From positions 1 through 14,825 of the forward strand of contig JAFTLL010000011.1 of NCBI GenBank assembly GCA_017456015.1: a stretch of DNA of 14,825 nt, read 5' to 3'. Every line of letters starts with the position of its first letter. The first letter of the stretch is position 1. Of the stretch, positions 1 to 5,968 are shown in pieces. The notes beneath the pieces were generated by a model that had not been told where the DNA came from, made no database searches, and saw only the letters and a list, made by a program, of their open reading frames with translations. Made by a program: the position numbers and the translations under genes. The stretch comes from Clostridia bacterium (GTDB lineage: Bacteria > Bacillota_A > Clostridia > Oscillospirales > Acutalibacteraceae).

Positions 1-11
1 TTTAATACGAC

Positions 12-44
12 AAAAAACGGAACCCGGTCGGGTTCCGTTTTTTT
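12..44. terminator. Bidirectional intrinsic terminator
   Basis: A perfect 14-bp stem pairs 12-25 with 30-43 around a GGTC tetraloop. It has a GC-rich core (CGGAACCC/GGGTTCCG), A residues on the left and a run of T on the right. It therefore reads as an intrinsic terminator on both strands. It closes the minus-strand abrB-like gene, whose stop lies 10 bases away, and probably also a plus-strand gene to the left of the window. Confidence 0.9.
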
Positions 45-53
45 ATTGTTGGG

Positions 54-299
54 TTAAAGTTCTTTTAGTTCGGTTAAACAGTTCTCGCAAAAAAATTTAT
101 TTTTGTAATTTTTAATGCCGTCAAAACTACCGCAAATACAACAGCTGGGTTGGTATTTTTTGAGAATGATTGCATCATCCTCTACAAAAATTTCAAAAGA
201 ATCCTTGTCGTCTTCAATATAAAGTTTATTGCGTAGTTCTTTGGGGATGACAACGCGACCTAAGGAATCCACTTTACGAGTTATGCCTGTTGCGCGCAT
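54..299 (-). CDS. AbrB-family transition-state regulator with Cys4 tail
   Basis: Small DNA-binding regulator of the AbrB/SpoVT family, 81 residues. Residues 1-50 form the swapped-hairpin AbrB domain, with the hallmark GITRKVDSLGRVVIPKELR at about residues 5-23, followed by an acidic strand and IILKKY. The C-terminal part differs from Bacillus AbrB: it carries Cys53-X2-Cys56 and Cys71-X2-Cys74, spaced like a small zinc ribbon, in place of the usual oligomerisation tail. In Bacillus this family represses post-exponential and sporulation genes and regulates its own promoter. The start is ATG at 299, preceded by a strong AAGGAGGG site. The gene has its own promoter (327-355, minus strand) and ends at the hairpin at 12-44. 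The family call is secure; the targets are unknown, and zinc binding is inferred from cysteine spacing only. Confidence 0.9.
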   Translation of the reverse strand: MRATGITRKVDSLGRVVIPKELRNKLYIEDDKDSFEIFVEDDAIILKKYQPSCCICGSFDGIKNYKNKFFCENCLTELKEL

Positions 300-326
300 A
301 AAAATCCCTCCTTAAAATTTTACAAT

Positions 327-355
327 ATTATACCATTATTGACAAATTATGTCAA
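327..355 (-). promoter_or_regulatory. Sigma-A promoter of abrB-like gene with palindromic -35
   Basis: On the minus strand a perfect -35 TTGACA (350-355) is followed by exactly 17 bases and a perfect -10 TATAAT (327-332). The -35 lies inside an inverted repeat, TTGACA-N5-TGTCAA, at 339-355. A dimeric regulator could bind there and block sigma; autoregulation by the AbrB-like protein is a guess based on Bacillus AbrB. Confidence 0.85.
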
Positions 356-398
356 TATATTTCAAAAATTTATGGTTGTAAAAGAAGGGATATATTCG

Positions 399-587
399 TT
401 ACCGATACAAATGGTCGACCAATTGTTTTAATTCGTCTTCGCTTTGGACGGTTGCATTGCTCTGCAATATGCTTTCCTGTAACATTATTGGCAAACCATT
501 AAAAAAGGGTGAGCTTTGCAACGAAAAACTGCCTTGTGCATCTGCACCGGCTGCGGATACCGGTGAAATCGGAATTTTGTTGCTCAT
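399..587 (-). CDS. Unrecognised 62-residue protein
   Basis: Short open frame of 62 codons that I do not recognise. Its start is supported by an unusually good ribosome site, AGGAGGTGA (594-602, minus strand), 6 bases before the ATG. The N-terminal half is rich in Ser, Pro, Ala and Gln, with the segment SPFFNGLPIML in the middle. The C-terminal third is more helical and acidic (SEDELKQLVDHLYR). There is no transmembrane segment, signal peptide or cysteine. It lies 60 bases downstream of the UPF0210 gene on the same strand and upstream of the abrB-like gene, which has its own promoter. The SD site can pair with a complementary segment upstream (595-639). It is probably a real gene because of the SD and the tidy fit, but no function can be given. 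Confidence 0.6.
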   Translation of the reverse strand: MSNKIPISPVSAAGADAQGSFSLQSSPFFNGLPIMLQESILQSNATVQSEDELKQLVDHLYR

Positions 588-594
588 AAAAAAT

Positions 595-639
595 CACCTC
601 CTAATTTAGCATAACCAAATTTGCATAAAAAAGGAGGTG
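595..639 (-). promoter_or_regulatory. SD-sequestering hairpin before the 62-residue gene
   Basis: CACCTCCT and AGGAGGTG are perfect 8-bp complements at 595-602 and 632-639. On the minus strand, the segment right after the UPF0210 stop codon can pair with the whole SD of the 62-residue gene. A further TTTA/TAAA pairing lies inside across a 2x2 internal loop. The downstream arm is followed by A and six T, so the element could alternatively act as a weak terminator for the upstream operon. Confidence 0.55.
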
Positions 640-647
640 GAAATTTT

Positions 648-2006
648 TTAATTTTTTAAACTTTGCAGGGGAGCCGGAATTCGGCCGCCGCGCTGAATAA
701 ATTTTTGATTACCAAAGCGATTTACCGGCATAACCGGGCCGCCACCGAGTAATCCACCGAAAGATAAGGTGTCGCCGACTTTTTTACCAATAGCGGGAAT
801 CAAGCGAACAGCGGTGGTTTTGCTGTTGACCATACCGATTGCGGCTTCATCGGCTATAATACCGGAAATGATACAATCATCTGTATCACCGGGAATATTA
901 ATCATATCCAATCCAACCGAACAGACGGCGGTCATTGCTTCTAATTTTTCTAAGGTAAGCGAGCCGCGTGTGGCTGCATCTATCATACCTGCATCCTCTG
1001 TTACCGGAATAAAAGCACCCGACAAACCACCGACATAGGAGGATGCCATTACGCCTCCTTTTTTAACTGCGTCATTGAGTAAAGCCAGCGCTGCGGTTGT
1101 ACCGTAGGCTCCACAGGATTCCAGACCCATTTCCTCTAAAATATGTGCAACCGAATCACCGACGGCCGGCGTTGGAGCCAGGGAAAGGTCGACAATACCG
1201 AAGGGGACATACAGCTCTTTGGAAGCCTCCATAGCAACCAGTTGCCCCATGCGGGTGATTTTAAAAGCAGTTTTCTTAATCAGTTCTGCAACGCCACCCA
1301 AATCTAAGCCTTCTGATTTTGCAAGGGCCGCACGCACAACACCCGGTCCGGAAACACCGACATTGATTACGCAATCGGCTTCACCGACACCGTGAAAAGC
1401 GCCGGCCATAAACGGATTGTCTTCCGGAGCGTTGCAAAACACAACCAATTTCGCGGCACCGATGCAGTTTCTGTCTGCGGTGCGTTCGGCGGTTTGTTTG
1501 ATTATGCTTCCCATCATGGCCACAGCGTCCATGTTGATACCGGCTTTGGTAGAACCGATATTCACCGAGGAACAAATATGCTCGGTTTCTGCCAAGGCTT
1601 CCGGAATGCTTTGAATCAGCGCATAATCTCCGCTTGCAAACCCTTTTTGCACCAAGGCAGAATATCCGCCGATGAAATTAACACCGATTTCTTTGGCCGC
1701 TTTTTCCAAAACCTTGGCAAAACGCACAGGGTTTGCACCGGAACAGGCAGCGCAAAGCATGGCGATGGGAGTTACCGAAATACGTTTGTTGATAATCGGT
1801 ATACCGTACTTTTTTTCGATTTTTTCGCAAACCGAAACCAAACGCCCCGCGCTACGCACGATTTTATCATAAACTTTATCGCAGGCCTTGTTGATGTCGC
1901 TGTCAATGCAATCTAACAATGAAATGCCCATTGTTACGGTGCGGATATCCAGGTGCTCGTCCTGAATCATGCGTATAGTTTCCAGAATATCAAAAGTATT
2001 ATACAT
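648..2006 (-). CDS. PFL-like family protein (UPF0210/DUF711)
   Basis: Soluble protein of 452 residues, the full length of the UPF0210 (DUF711) family. The family adopts a pyruvate-formate-lyase-like barrel but has no established reaction. Recognisable family segments include the N-terminal [28 protein letters not shown], seen here as residues of [18 protein letters not shown] then [12 protein letters not shown], then [16 protein letters not shown] in the middle and [10 protein letters not shown] near the C-terminus. It lacks the C-terminal glycyl-radical loop expected of a true PFL, so radical chemistry is not predicted. It follows the ACT-domain gene by 11 bases, with GGAGGG only 4 bases from the ATG, so the two are co-transcribed and perhaps function together. 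The gene pair is widely conserved in Firmicutes and archaea. The ACT partner suggests amino-acid control, but that is inference. Confidence 0.93.
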   Translation of the reverse strand: MYNTFDILETIRMIQDEHLDIRTVTMGISLLDCIDSDINKACDKVYDKIVRSAGRLVSVCEKIEKKYGIPIINKRISVTPIAMLCAACSGANPVRFAKVLEKAAKEIGVNFIGGYSALVQKGFASGDYALIQSIPEALAETEHICSSVNIGSTKAGINMDAVAMMGSIIKQTAERTADRNCIGAAKLVVFCNAPEDNPFMAGAFHGVGEADCVINVGVSGPGVVRAALAKSEGLDLGGVAELIKKTAFKITRMGQLVAMEASKELYVPFGIVDLSLAPTPAVGDSVAHILEEMGLESCGAYGTTAALALLNDAVKKGGVMASSYVGGLSGAFIPVTEDAGMIDAATRGSLTLEKLEAMTAVCSVGLDMINIPGDTDDCIISGIIADEAAIGMVNSKTTAVRLIPAIGKKVGDTLSFGGLLGGGPVMPVNRFGNQKFIQRGGRIPAPLQSLKN

Positions 2007-2017
2007 TGCGCCCTCCG

Positions 2018-2287
2018 TTAAATGGTGTGCATGGAATTGAAAATATCCTCATGCATTACCGTGATGGATAAGGACATTTCTTTTCCGAGTGTGGTTAGGG
2101 CATCGGAAAATTCTGAAAGTGTAGTATTCATTTTTTCAATATCGCACATCATAATCATACAGAACAAATCCTGTAATACCGACTGTGTAACCTCATTGAT
2201 ATTTACATTAAATTGGGCACATTTGGCCGAAACGGCTGCCAGAATGCCTACGGTGTCTTTACCGATTACGGTTAAAACAGCTCTCAT
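2018..2287 (-). CDS. ACT domain protein (UPF0237)
   Basis: Single ACT-domain protein of 89 residues, the normal size of UPF0237. It begins [20 protein letters not shown], the typical first strand and helix of an ACT domain, and ends with the family-typical [13 protein letters not shown] domains usually dimerise and bind amino acids to control enzymes; the ligand here is unknown. The ATG at 2287 is preceded by GAGGTGAT at 2291-2298 (minus strand) with 3 bases between. It is the first gene of the unit with the UPF0210 gene, 11 bases downstream, and is transcribed from the promoter at 2315-2343. It has sometimes been annotated as a GcvR-like regulator, for which nothing here gives support. Confidence 0.93.
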   Translation of the reverse strand: MRAVLTVIGKDTVGILAAVSAKCAQFNVNINEVTQSVLQDLFCMIMMCDIEKMNTTLSEFSDALTTLGKEMSLSITVMHEDIFNSMHTI

Positions 2288-2314
2288 AATATCACCTCAA
2301 AACAATTTTCATTT

Positions 2315-2343
2315 ATTGTAACACACCTAAAATTAAAAGTAAA
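2315..2343 (-). promoter_or_regulatory. Promoter of the UPF0237-UPF0210 unit
   Basis: Minus strand: -35 TTTACT (2338-2343), a 17-base spacer, and -10 TACAAT (2315-2320) preceded by TGT, giving an extended -10. It lies 28 bases upstream of the ACT gene start. It faces away from the lrp-like promoter, so the two start sites are only about 70 bases apart. Confidence 0.7.
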
Positions 2344-2355
2344 CACAAAAAAGAG

Positions 2356-2384
2356 TTGGAATTTACTTAATTTTGTGCTATGAT
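2356..2384 (+). promoter_or_regulatory. Promoter of the lrp-aminotransferase-ispE unit
   Basis: Plus strand: -35 TTGGAA (2356-2361), a 17-base spacer, and -10 TATGAT (2379-2384) with an upstream TGC that makes an extended -10. The segment TTTACTTAATTTT (2362-2374) inside its spacer is an inverted copy, with a 2-base indel, of 2329-2343 in the opposing promoter. This could be a shared operator, for example for the Lrp-like product, but the sequence is very AT-rich. Confidence 0.65.
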
Positions 2385-2416
2385 TGAGTAAAATGAGTGT
2401 GTGAGGTTGAATTGAT

Positions 2417-2896
2417 ATGAATATCGAATTATTAAAGCGTTTGTCGGAAAATGCAAGATATGCAGTGCATGACCTTGCGGTGATGTGCAATTTAACCGAA
2501 GATGAGGTTCGGGCACAAACCAAGGAAATGGAAGAAAGCGGATTGATTCGCGGCTATAAAACCGTAATTGATTGGGATAAGCTGGACAGTGCTAAGGTAT
2601 CTGCAATTATCGAACTGAAAGTCATTCCCGATGCAGACGATGGATTTGAAAAAATAGCAGATCGACTTTTACAATTTGAAGAAATTGAAAGCGTTTATTT
2701 AATGTCAGGCGCATATGATTTTAATGTTGTCGTAAAGGCGAAAACCTTTCAAGAGGTTTGTATGTTTGTTTCCAAATGCCTTGCACCGATGAAAGAAGTA
2801 ACTTCAACAACGACCCATTTTGTACTTCGCCGGTATAAGGATTTTGACATTAATCTTTGCGATCTCTCCGACGACAGGGGGAAAATATCTTTATGA
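2417..2896 (+). CDS. Lrp/AsnC-family transcriptional regulator
   Basis: Cytosolic regulator of 159 residues with the two-part Lrp layout. An N-terminal winged helix-turn-helix covers about residues 1-50 (DLAVMCNLTEDEVRAQTKEMEESG). A C-terminal RAM domain covers about 62-145, with the ligand-loop segment IESVYLMSGAYDFNVVV. The RAM domain binds amino acids and drives oligomerisation in this family. The ATG at 2417 follows GAGGT by 9 bases. Its stop overlaps the start of the aminotransferase as ATGA, so the two are translationally coupled, which suggests the regulator senses a substrate or product of that enzyme. It is transcribed divergently from the ACT/UPF0210 unit, whose promoter it may also control. 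Confidence 0.92.
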   Translation: MNIELLKRLSENARYAVHDLAVMCNLTEDEVRAQTKEMEESGLIRGYKTVIDWDKLDSAKVSAIIELKVIPDADDGFEKIADRLLQFEEIESVYLMSGAYDFNVVVKAKTFQEVCMFVSKCLAPMKEVTSTTTHFVLRRYKDFDINLCDLSDDRGKISL

Positions 2897-4068
2897 TGGA
2901 CTATACTCGCGTTTTAAATCAACGGGTAGTCAATATTAAGCCTTCGGGCATACGAAAATTTTTCGATATAGCCGAACAAATGGAGAATGTAATCTCCCTT
3001 GGTGTAGGTGAACCGGATTTTCATACGCCCTGGCATATTCGGCAAGCGGCTGTTGCATCGCTGGAACAAGGAAAAACGAGATACACCTCCAACGGGGGAT
3101 TACTGGAACTTCGGCGTGCCATTTCGACATATGTGCGGGAATATGCCGGTGTGGACTATCGGCCGGAAACTGAAATTTTAGTTACGGTTGGCGGAAGCGA
3201 AGCCATTGATGCGGCTTTGCGTGCGCTGGTTGAACCGGGGGACGAGGTACTAATTCCGCAACCCAGCTTTGTTTGTTATGAACCGCTTACACTGCTTGCA
3301 GGCGGAACACCTGTCATCGTACCCACGCGGCAGGAAAACAACTTCCGCTTGACCCCGGAAGATATCTTGGATAAAATTACCGAACACACAAAGGTTTTAA
3401 TCATGCCGTATCCCTGCAATCCTACCGGGGCCATTATGGAGAAGCAGGACCTGGAAAGAATCGCAGAAGTGATTGAAAAAACAAACATCATGATTCTTTC
3501 GGATGAAATTTACTCGGAATTGACCTTTTCCAATACTCGTCATCAGTCGATTGCCGGAATCAAAAATATGCAGGAACGCACAGTGCTGATTAACGGTTTT
3601 TCTAAAAGCTTTTCTATGACCGGTTGGCGTTTAGGTTATGCCTGTGGTCCCGAACCGATTTTGAAGCAGATGACCAAAATTCATCAATTCGGTATCATGA
3701 GCGCGCCGTCTACTTCGCAATATGCGGCAATTGATGCCTTAAAAAACGGAAAAGCCGATGTTGTTAAGATGCGAGAGGAATACAACAACAGGCGAAAAAT
3801 CATTGTTGACGGTTTTAATCGTTTGGGGTTGACCTGTTTTGAACCCAAGGGCGCCTTTTATGCTTTCCCGAATATTACATCTACCGGCATGACCTCGGAG
3901 GAATTTTGCGAACGTTTGCTGTATGAACAAAGCGTGGCTTTGGTTCCGGGAAGTGCTTTCGGCGATAGCGGAGAGGGATTTGTTCGTGCCTCTTATTGCT
4001 ATTCAATTCAACATATTAAAACCGCGCTTGCGCGTATTGAAGTCTTTTTAAAAACAATCCAACGCTAA
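2893..4068 (+). CDS. PLP-dependent class I/II aminotransferase
   Basis: Fold-type I aminotransferase of 391 residues, typical family length. It transfers an amino group between an amino acid and a 2-oxo acid using pyridoxal phosphate. Counted from the chosen start, Lys238 in SKSFSMTGWRLGY is the Schiff-base lysine, Asn176 lies in NPTG, Asp204 and Tyr207 in SDEIYSE contact the cofactor, and Arg365 in FVRASY should bind the substrate carboxylate. All key residues are present. I place the start at 2893, where ATG overlaps the lrp stop (ATGA) and AGGGGG lies 11 bases upstream; a start at 2857 would add 12 atypical residues. The exact substrate is open: AspC/AlaT/PatA-like enzymes all look like this. 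Its coupling to an Lrp-type gene points to amino-acid metabolism. Confidence 0.93.
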   Translation: MMDYTRVLNQRVVNIKPSGIRKFFDIAEQMENVISLGVGEPDFHTPWHIRQAAVASLEQGKTRYTSNGGLLELRRAISTYVREYAGVDYRPETEILVTVGGSEAIDAALRALVEPGDEVLIPQPSFVCYEPLTLLAGGTPVIVPTRQENNFRLTPEDILDKITEHTKVLIMPYPCNPTGAIMEKQDLERIAEVIEKTNIMILSDEIYSELTFSNTRHQSIAGIKNMQERTVLINGFSKSFSMTGWRLGYACGPEPILKQMTKIHQFGIMSAPSTSQYAAIDALKNGKADVVKMREEYNNRRKIIVDGFNRLGLTCFEPKGAFYAFPNITSTGMTSEEFCERLLYEQSVALVPGSAFGDSGEGFVRASYCYSIQHIKTALARIEVFLKTIQR

Positions 4069-4079
4069 CGGAGAATGTT

Positions 4080-4928
4080 ATGGTAAAAATTCTGGCCCAT
4101 GCAAAACTAAATCTTCATTTGCGAATTATAGGTACTTTGCCGGATGGCTATCATGCCCTGGAAACGGTTATGCAAACCATTTCGCTTTCAGACCAATTGT
4201 GTATAACACCCAATCAAACCGGGCGAATTTCCTTTACCTGTAATGACAGTGCTTTGAATGGACCGGAAAATTTGGTAATCAAAGCGAGCAACCTTTTTTT
4301 AAGAGCCACCGGGCTCTCTGACGGATTTGATATTTACCTTACAAAGCAAATCCCGGTTGCCGCCGGACTTGGCGGTGGAAGTTCGGATGCGGCGGCTGCT
4401 TTGACCGCCCTAAATCATTATTATCATATGCCGATTACAACCTCGGCACTGGAAGAGATTGGATTACAGCTGGGGGCTGATGTTCCGTTCTTTATTCGCG
4501 GCGGTTGTTCCTTAGCAGAAAACAAAGGTGAGATTCTGACGCCGCTGAAAAAGACAAAAAAATACGCGTATGTAATTGTAAAGCATGGGGAGAAACCTTC
4601 TACGGGTGCAATGTATGCGGCATTGGATGCTGTCGGCTATACAACCAATGCACAACCGCTTGATTTTTGCCGCCTGGCAAATGATGCGGCTTATCTTCGC
4701 GCATATGCTGCAAATGATTTTGTATCGGTTTCACCTTTTGATAGGCAATTGCAGACCGATTTTCTTGCTTGTGGTGCCGAAAGAATTTATTTGAGCGGCA
4801 GCGGTCCAACCTGCTTTGCTGTTTTCGATAATTCAGCTGCGGCCGGTGCTGTTTTTGAAAAAATGCGCAAGAAATATCCGCTTTGTTTTTTGGCGGATGA
4901 TACCGAAAGCGGCAGCTTACTTGTATAA
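4080..4928 (+). CDS. ispE: 4-diphosphocytidyl-2-C-methyl-D-erythritol kinase
   Basis: GHMP-family kinase of the non-mevalonate (MEP) isoprenoid pathway. It phosphorylates the 2-hydroxyl of CDP-ME with ATP. The length is 282 residues, as usual for IspE. Lys9 in AKLNLHL matches the substrate-contacting lysine. The glycine-rich ATP loop PVAAGLGGGSSDAAAAL begins at residue 92, and Asp134 in LGADVPFFIRGG matches the catalytic aspartate. A C-terminal GHMP motif, YLSGSGPTCFAVF, is also present. The ATG lies 11 bases after the aminotransferase stop, with GGAGAA in the gap, so it belongs to the same unit. In many Clostridia ispE lies near lrp/gntR-type or spoIIR genes, which fits this layout. Confidence 0.97.
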   Translation: MVKILAHAKLNLHLRIIGTLPDGYHALETVMQTISLSDQLCITPNQTGRISFTCNDSALNGPENLVIKASNLFLRATGLSDGFDIYLTKQIPVAAGLGGGSSDAAAALTALNHYYHMPITTSALEEIGLQLGADVPFFIRGGCSLAENKGEILTPLKKTKKYAYVIVKHGEKPSTGAMYAALDAVGYTTNAQPLDFCRLANDAAYLRAYAANDFVSVSPFDRQLQTDFLACGAERIYLSGSGPTCFAVFDNSAAAGAVFEKMRKKYPLCFLADDTESGSLLV

Positions 4929-4952
4929 AAAAACAACCTCCTGTTCATACTT
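4923..4952 (+). promoter_or_regulatory. Candidate forespore (sigma-F/sigma-G) promoter for spoIIR
   Basis: GTATA at 4923-4927, overlapping the ispE stop, fits the sigma-F -35 GYATA. Fifteen bases further, GTTCATACT (4943-4951) matches four of the five fixed positions of GGNNANANT. Read as sigma-G, CATACTT (4946-4952), 18 bases after GTATA, matches CATNNTA at all but the last base. A start about 7 bases downstream (near 4959) would leave the left arm of the spoIIR leader hairpin out of the transcript. The match is by eye and the motifs are short. Confidence 0.5.
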
Positions 4953-5007
4953 TCTAACGAATGTTACCGCAGTTTGCGGTTGCATACAGAAAAATGAGCA
5001 GGAGGTT
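4935..5007 (+). promoter_or_regulatory. Leader hairpin covering the spoIIR SD
   Basis: A 14-bp outer stem (one G-U) pairs 4935-4948 (AACCTCCTGTTCAT) with 4994-5007 (ATGAGCAGGAGGTT). It buries the AGGAGG ribosome site of spoIIR. Inside lies a second hairpin with a perfect 6-bp core, 4966-4971 with 4975-4980 (ACCGCA/TGCGGT). Four outer pairs, ATGT with GCAT, extend it beyond a T-T mismatch. There is no T-run after the stem on the plus strand, so it is a poor terminator for ispE; on the minus strand it precedes GTTGTTTTTTT. Translational blocking in read-through mRNA is the better explanation. Confidence 0.7.
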
Positions 5008-5012
5008 TCCTT

Positions 5013-5621
5013 ATGTCAAGTTATAAACATATTTGTATTTCTGCGGTTTGCGGCCTATTGGTTGCTCTTTGTGTCGCCGTTGCCGGATTTCAAGCCGATT
5101 GTACCGCGATACGGGAAAATACATTCCGGTTGCATATTATTGCAAATTCCGACAGCGCAGACGACCAGAATATAAAACTGGCAGTTCGAGATGCCATACA
5201 GGTGCTAGCGGAAGATTTGTATGAAAAATGCGAAAATCAAGAGCAAGCAAAGAAACAAACTGTCCTGAATTTAAAAAACTTTGAAACCAAGGCCAATGAA
5301 GTACTACAAGCGGCCGGATTTGCATATACTGCTACCGCAATGGTCGGAACGGTTTCCTTTAATACACGCGAATATGAAGATTTTACATTGCCGGCAGGAG
5401 AATATGAGGCGTTGGAGATTGTTCTCGGCGCAGGGCAGGGGAAAAACTGGTGGTGCGTTATGTATCCGAAAGTATGCTTTTCGACCTGTTCAGAGGACTT
5501 TGATTCGGTTTTGGAAGAAAGGCAACAGGAAATCGTGACCGACAGGAAAAAATATCGGGTTGCCTTTCGTATGGTTGAAATTTTTGATGATGTGAAACGT
5601 TTTTTTAAAAAATATCTATAA
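5013..5621 (+). CDS. spoIIR: Stage II sporulation protein R
   Basis: Signalling protein of 202 residues made in the forespore and exported to the intermembrane space. There it triggers the SpoIIGA protease to cut pro-sigma-E in the mother cell. A hydrophobic N-terminal segment (about residues 6-26) serves as signal or anchor. Family hallmarks are FRLHIIANSDSADDQNIKLA near residues 34-53 and VLGAGQGKNWWCVMYPKVCF in the second half. The ATG at 5013 follows AGGAGG by about 8 bases, and that SD is buried in the leader hairpin at 4935-5007. The product must be made only after septation, so a tight block on read-through from ispE makes biological sense. It is good evidence that the organism forms endospores. 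Confidence 0.95.
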   Translation: MSSYKHICISAVCGLLVALCVAVAGFQADCTAIRENTFRLHIIANSDSADDQNIKLAVRDAIQVLAEDLYEKCENQEQAKKQTVLNLKNFETKANEVLQAAGFAYTATAMVGTVSFNTREYEDFTLPAGEYEALEIVLGAGQGKNWWCVMYPKVCFSTCSEDFDSVLEERQQEIVTDRKKYRVAFRMVEIFDDVKRFFKKYL

Positions 5622-5635
5622 ATGAAAAATAACCC

Positions 5636-5664
5636 TTGCATTTTGTAAAAAAATGTGATAATAT
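5636..5664 (+). promoter_or_regulatory. Probable rpmE promoter
   Basis: -35-like TTGCAT (5636-5641) is followed either by GATAAT (5657-5662, 15-base spacer, with an upstream TGT giving an extended -10) or by TAATAT (5659-5664, 17-base spacer). The spacer holds the inverted repeat CATTTT-N5-AAAATG (5639-5655), which is AT-rich and may be chance. Confidence 0.5.
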
Positions 5665-5700
5665 ATCTGTTGTTAATGAGATTCGAGAGAGGTGACAAGA

Positions 5701-5907
5701 ATGAAACAGGGAATTCATCCCGAGTATGAGAAGGTTGTTGTTAAATGTGCTTGTGGAGCCGAGTTTGAAACTCGTTCCACGAAAAAGGAAATTCGTTTGG
5801 ATATTTGCTCAAAATGTCATCCCTTTTTCACCGGCAAACAGAAGCTGGTTGATACCGGCGGTCGAGTAGACAGATTTAAAAAACGCTTCAATATGGAAGA
5901 AAAATAA
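5701..5907 (+). CDS. rpmE: 50S ribosomal protein L31 (zinc form)
   Basis: Large-subunit ribosomal protein bL31 of 68 residues. The zinc-binding set is present: Cys16, Cys18, Cys36 and Cys39, in VKCACG and [10 protein letters not shown]. It is therefore the C+ form rather than the zinc-independent RpmE2 form. The true start is the ATG at 5701, with GAGGTGA at 5688-5694 and 6 bases between. The in-frame GTG at 5692 overlaps that SD and is rejected. It stands alone, with a promoter upstream (5636-5664) and a terminator directly downstream (5916-5946). Confidence 0.96.
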   Translation: MKQGIHPEYEKVVVKCACGAEFETRSTKKEIRLDICSKCHPFFTGKQKLVDTGGRVDRFKKRFNMEEK

Positions 5908-5915
5908 GTATGTTT

Positions 5916-5946
5916 GGGCCGCGCTGTAAAACAGTTGCGGCCTTTT
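5916..5946 (+). terminator. Intrinsic terminator after rpmE
   Basis: Stem GGCCGC (5917-5922) pairs with GCGGCC (5937-5942). An upper helix CTGT-AAA-ACAG continues across a small asymmetric internal loop, and TTTTC follows. It lies 8 bases after the rpmE stop. The T-run is short, so read-through into the yigZ-like gene, which shows no promoter of its own, is plausible. Confidence 0.8.
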
Positions 5947-5968
5947 CTGATTTTTTGGCGGTGTGTTT

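Noticed and set aside
1392..1916. 174-codon open frame on the plus strand inside the UPF0210 gene
   Set aside because: It is antisense to a well-conserved gene, has no SD and encodes a low-complexity His/Phe/Arg-rich product.
2857..2892. Upstream start that would lengthen the aminotransferase by 12 residues
   Set aside because: It overlaps the lrp gene by 40 bases and adds a basic extension that homologues lack; the ATGA overlap at 2893 has a proper SD.
4935..5007. The ispE-spoIIR hairpin as a simple intrinsic terminator of ispE
   Set aside because: There is no T-run after the stem on the plus strand, the loop is large, and the arm coincides with the spoIIR SD.
4982..5010. GCATA at 4982-4986 as the -35 of a sigma-F promoter for spoIIR
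   Set aside because: The matching -10 would overlap the SD and the start of RNA would fall inside the coding region; no GGNNANANT match is present at the right distance.
5237..5698. 153-codon open frame on the minus strand opposite spoIIR
   Set aside because: It is a shadow of spoIIR and would begin at the SD region of rpmE; no ribosome site of its own.
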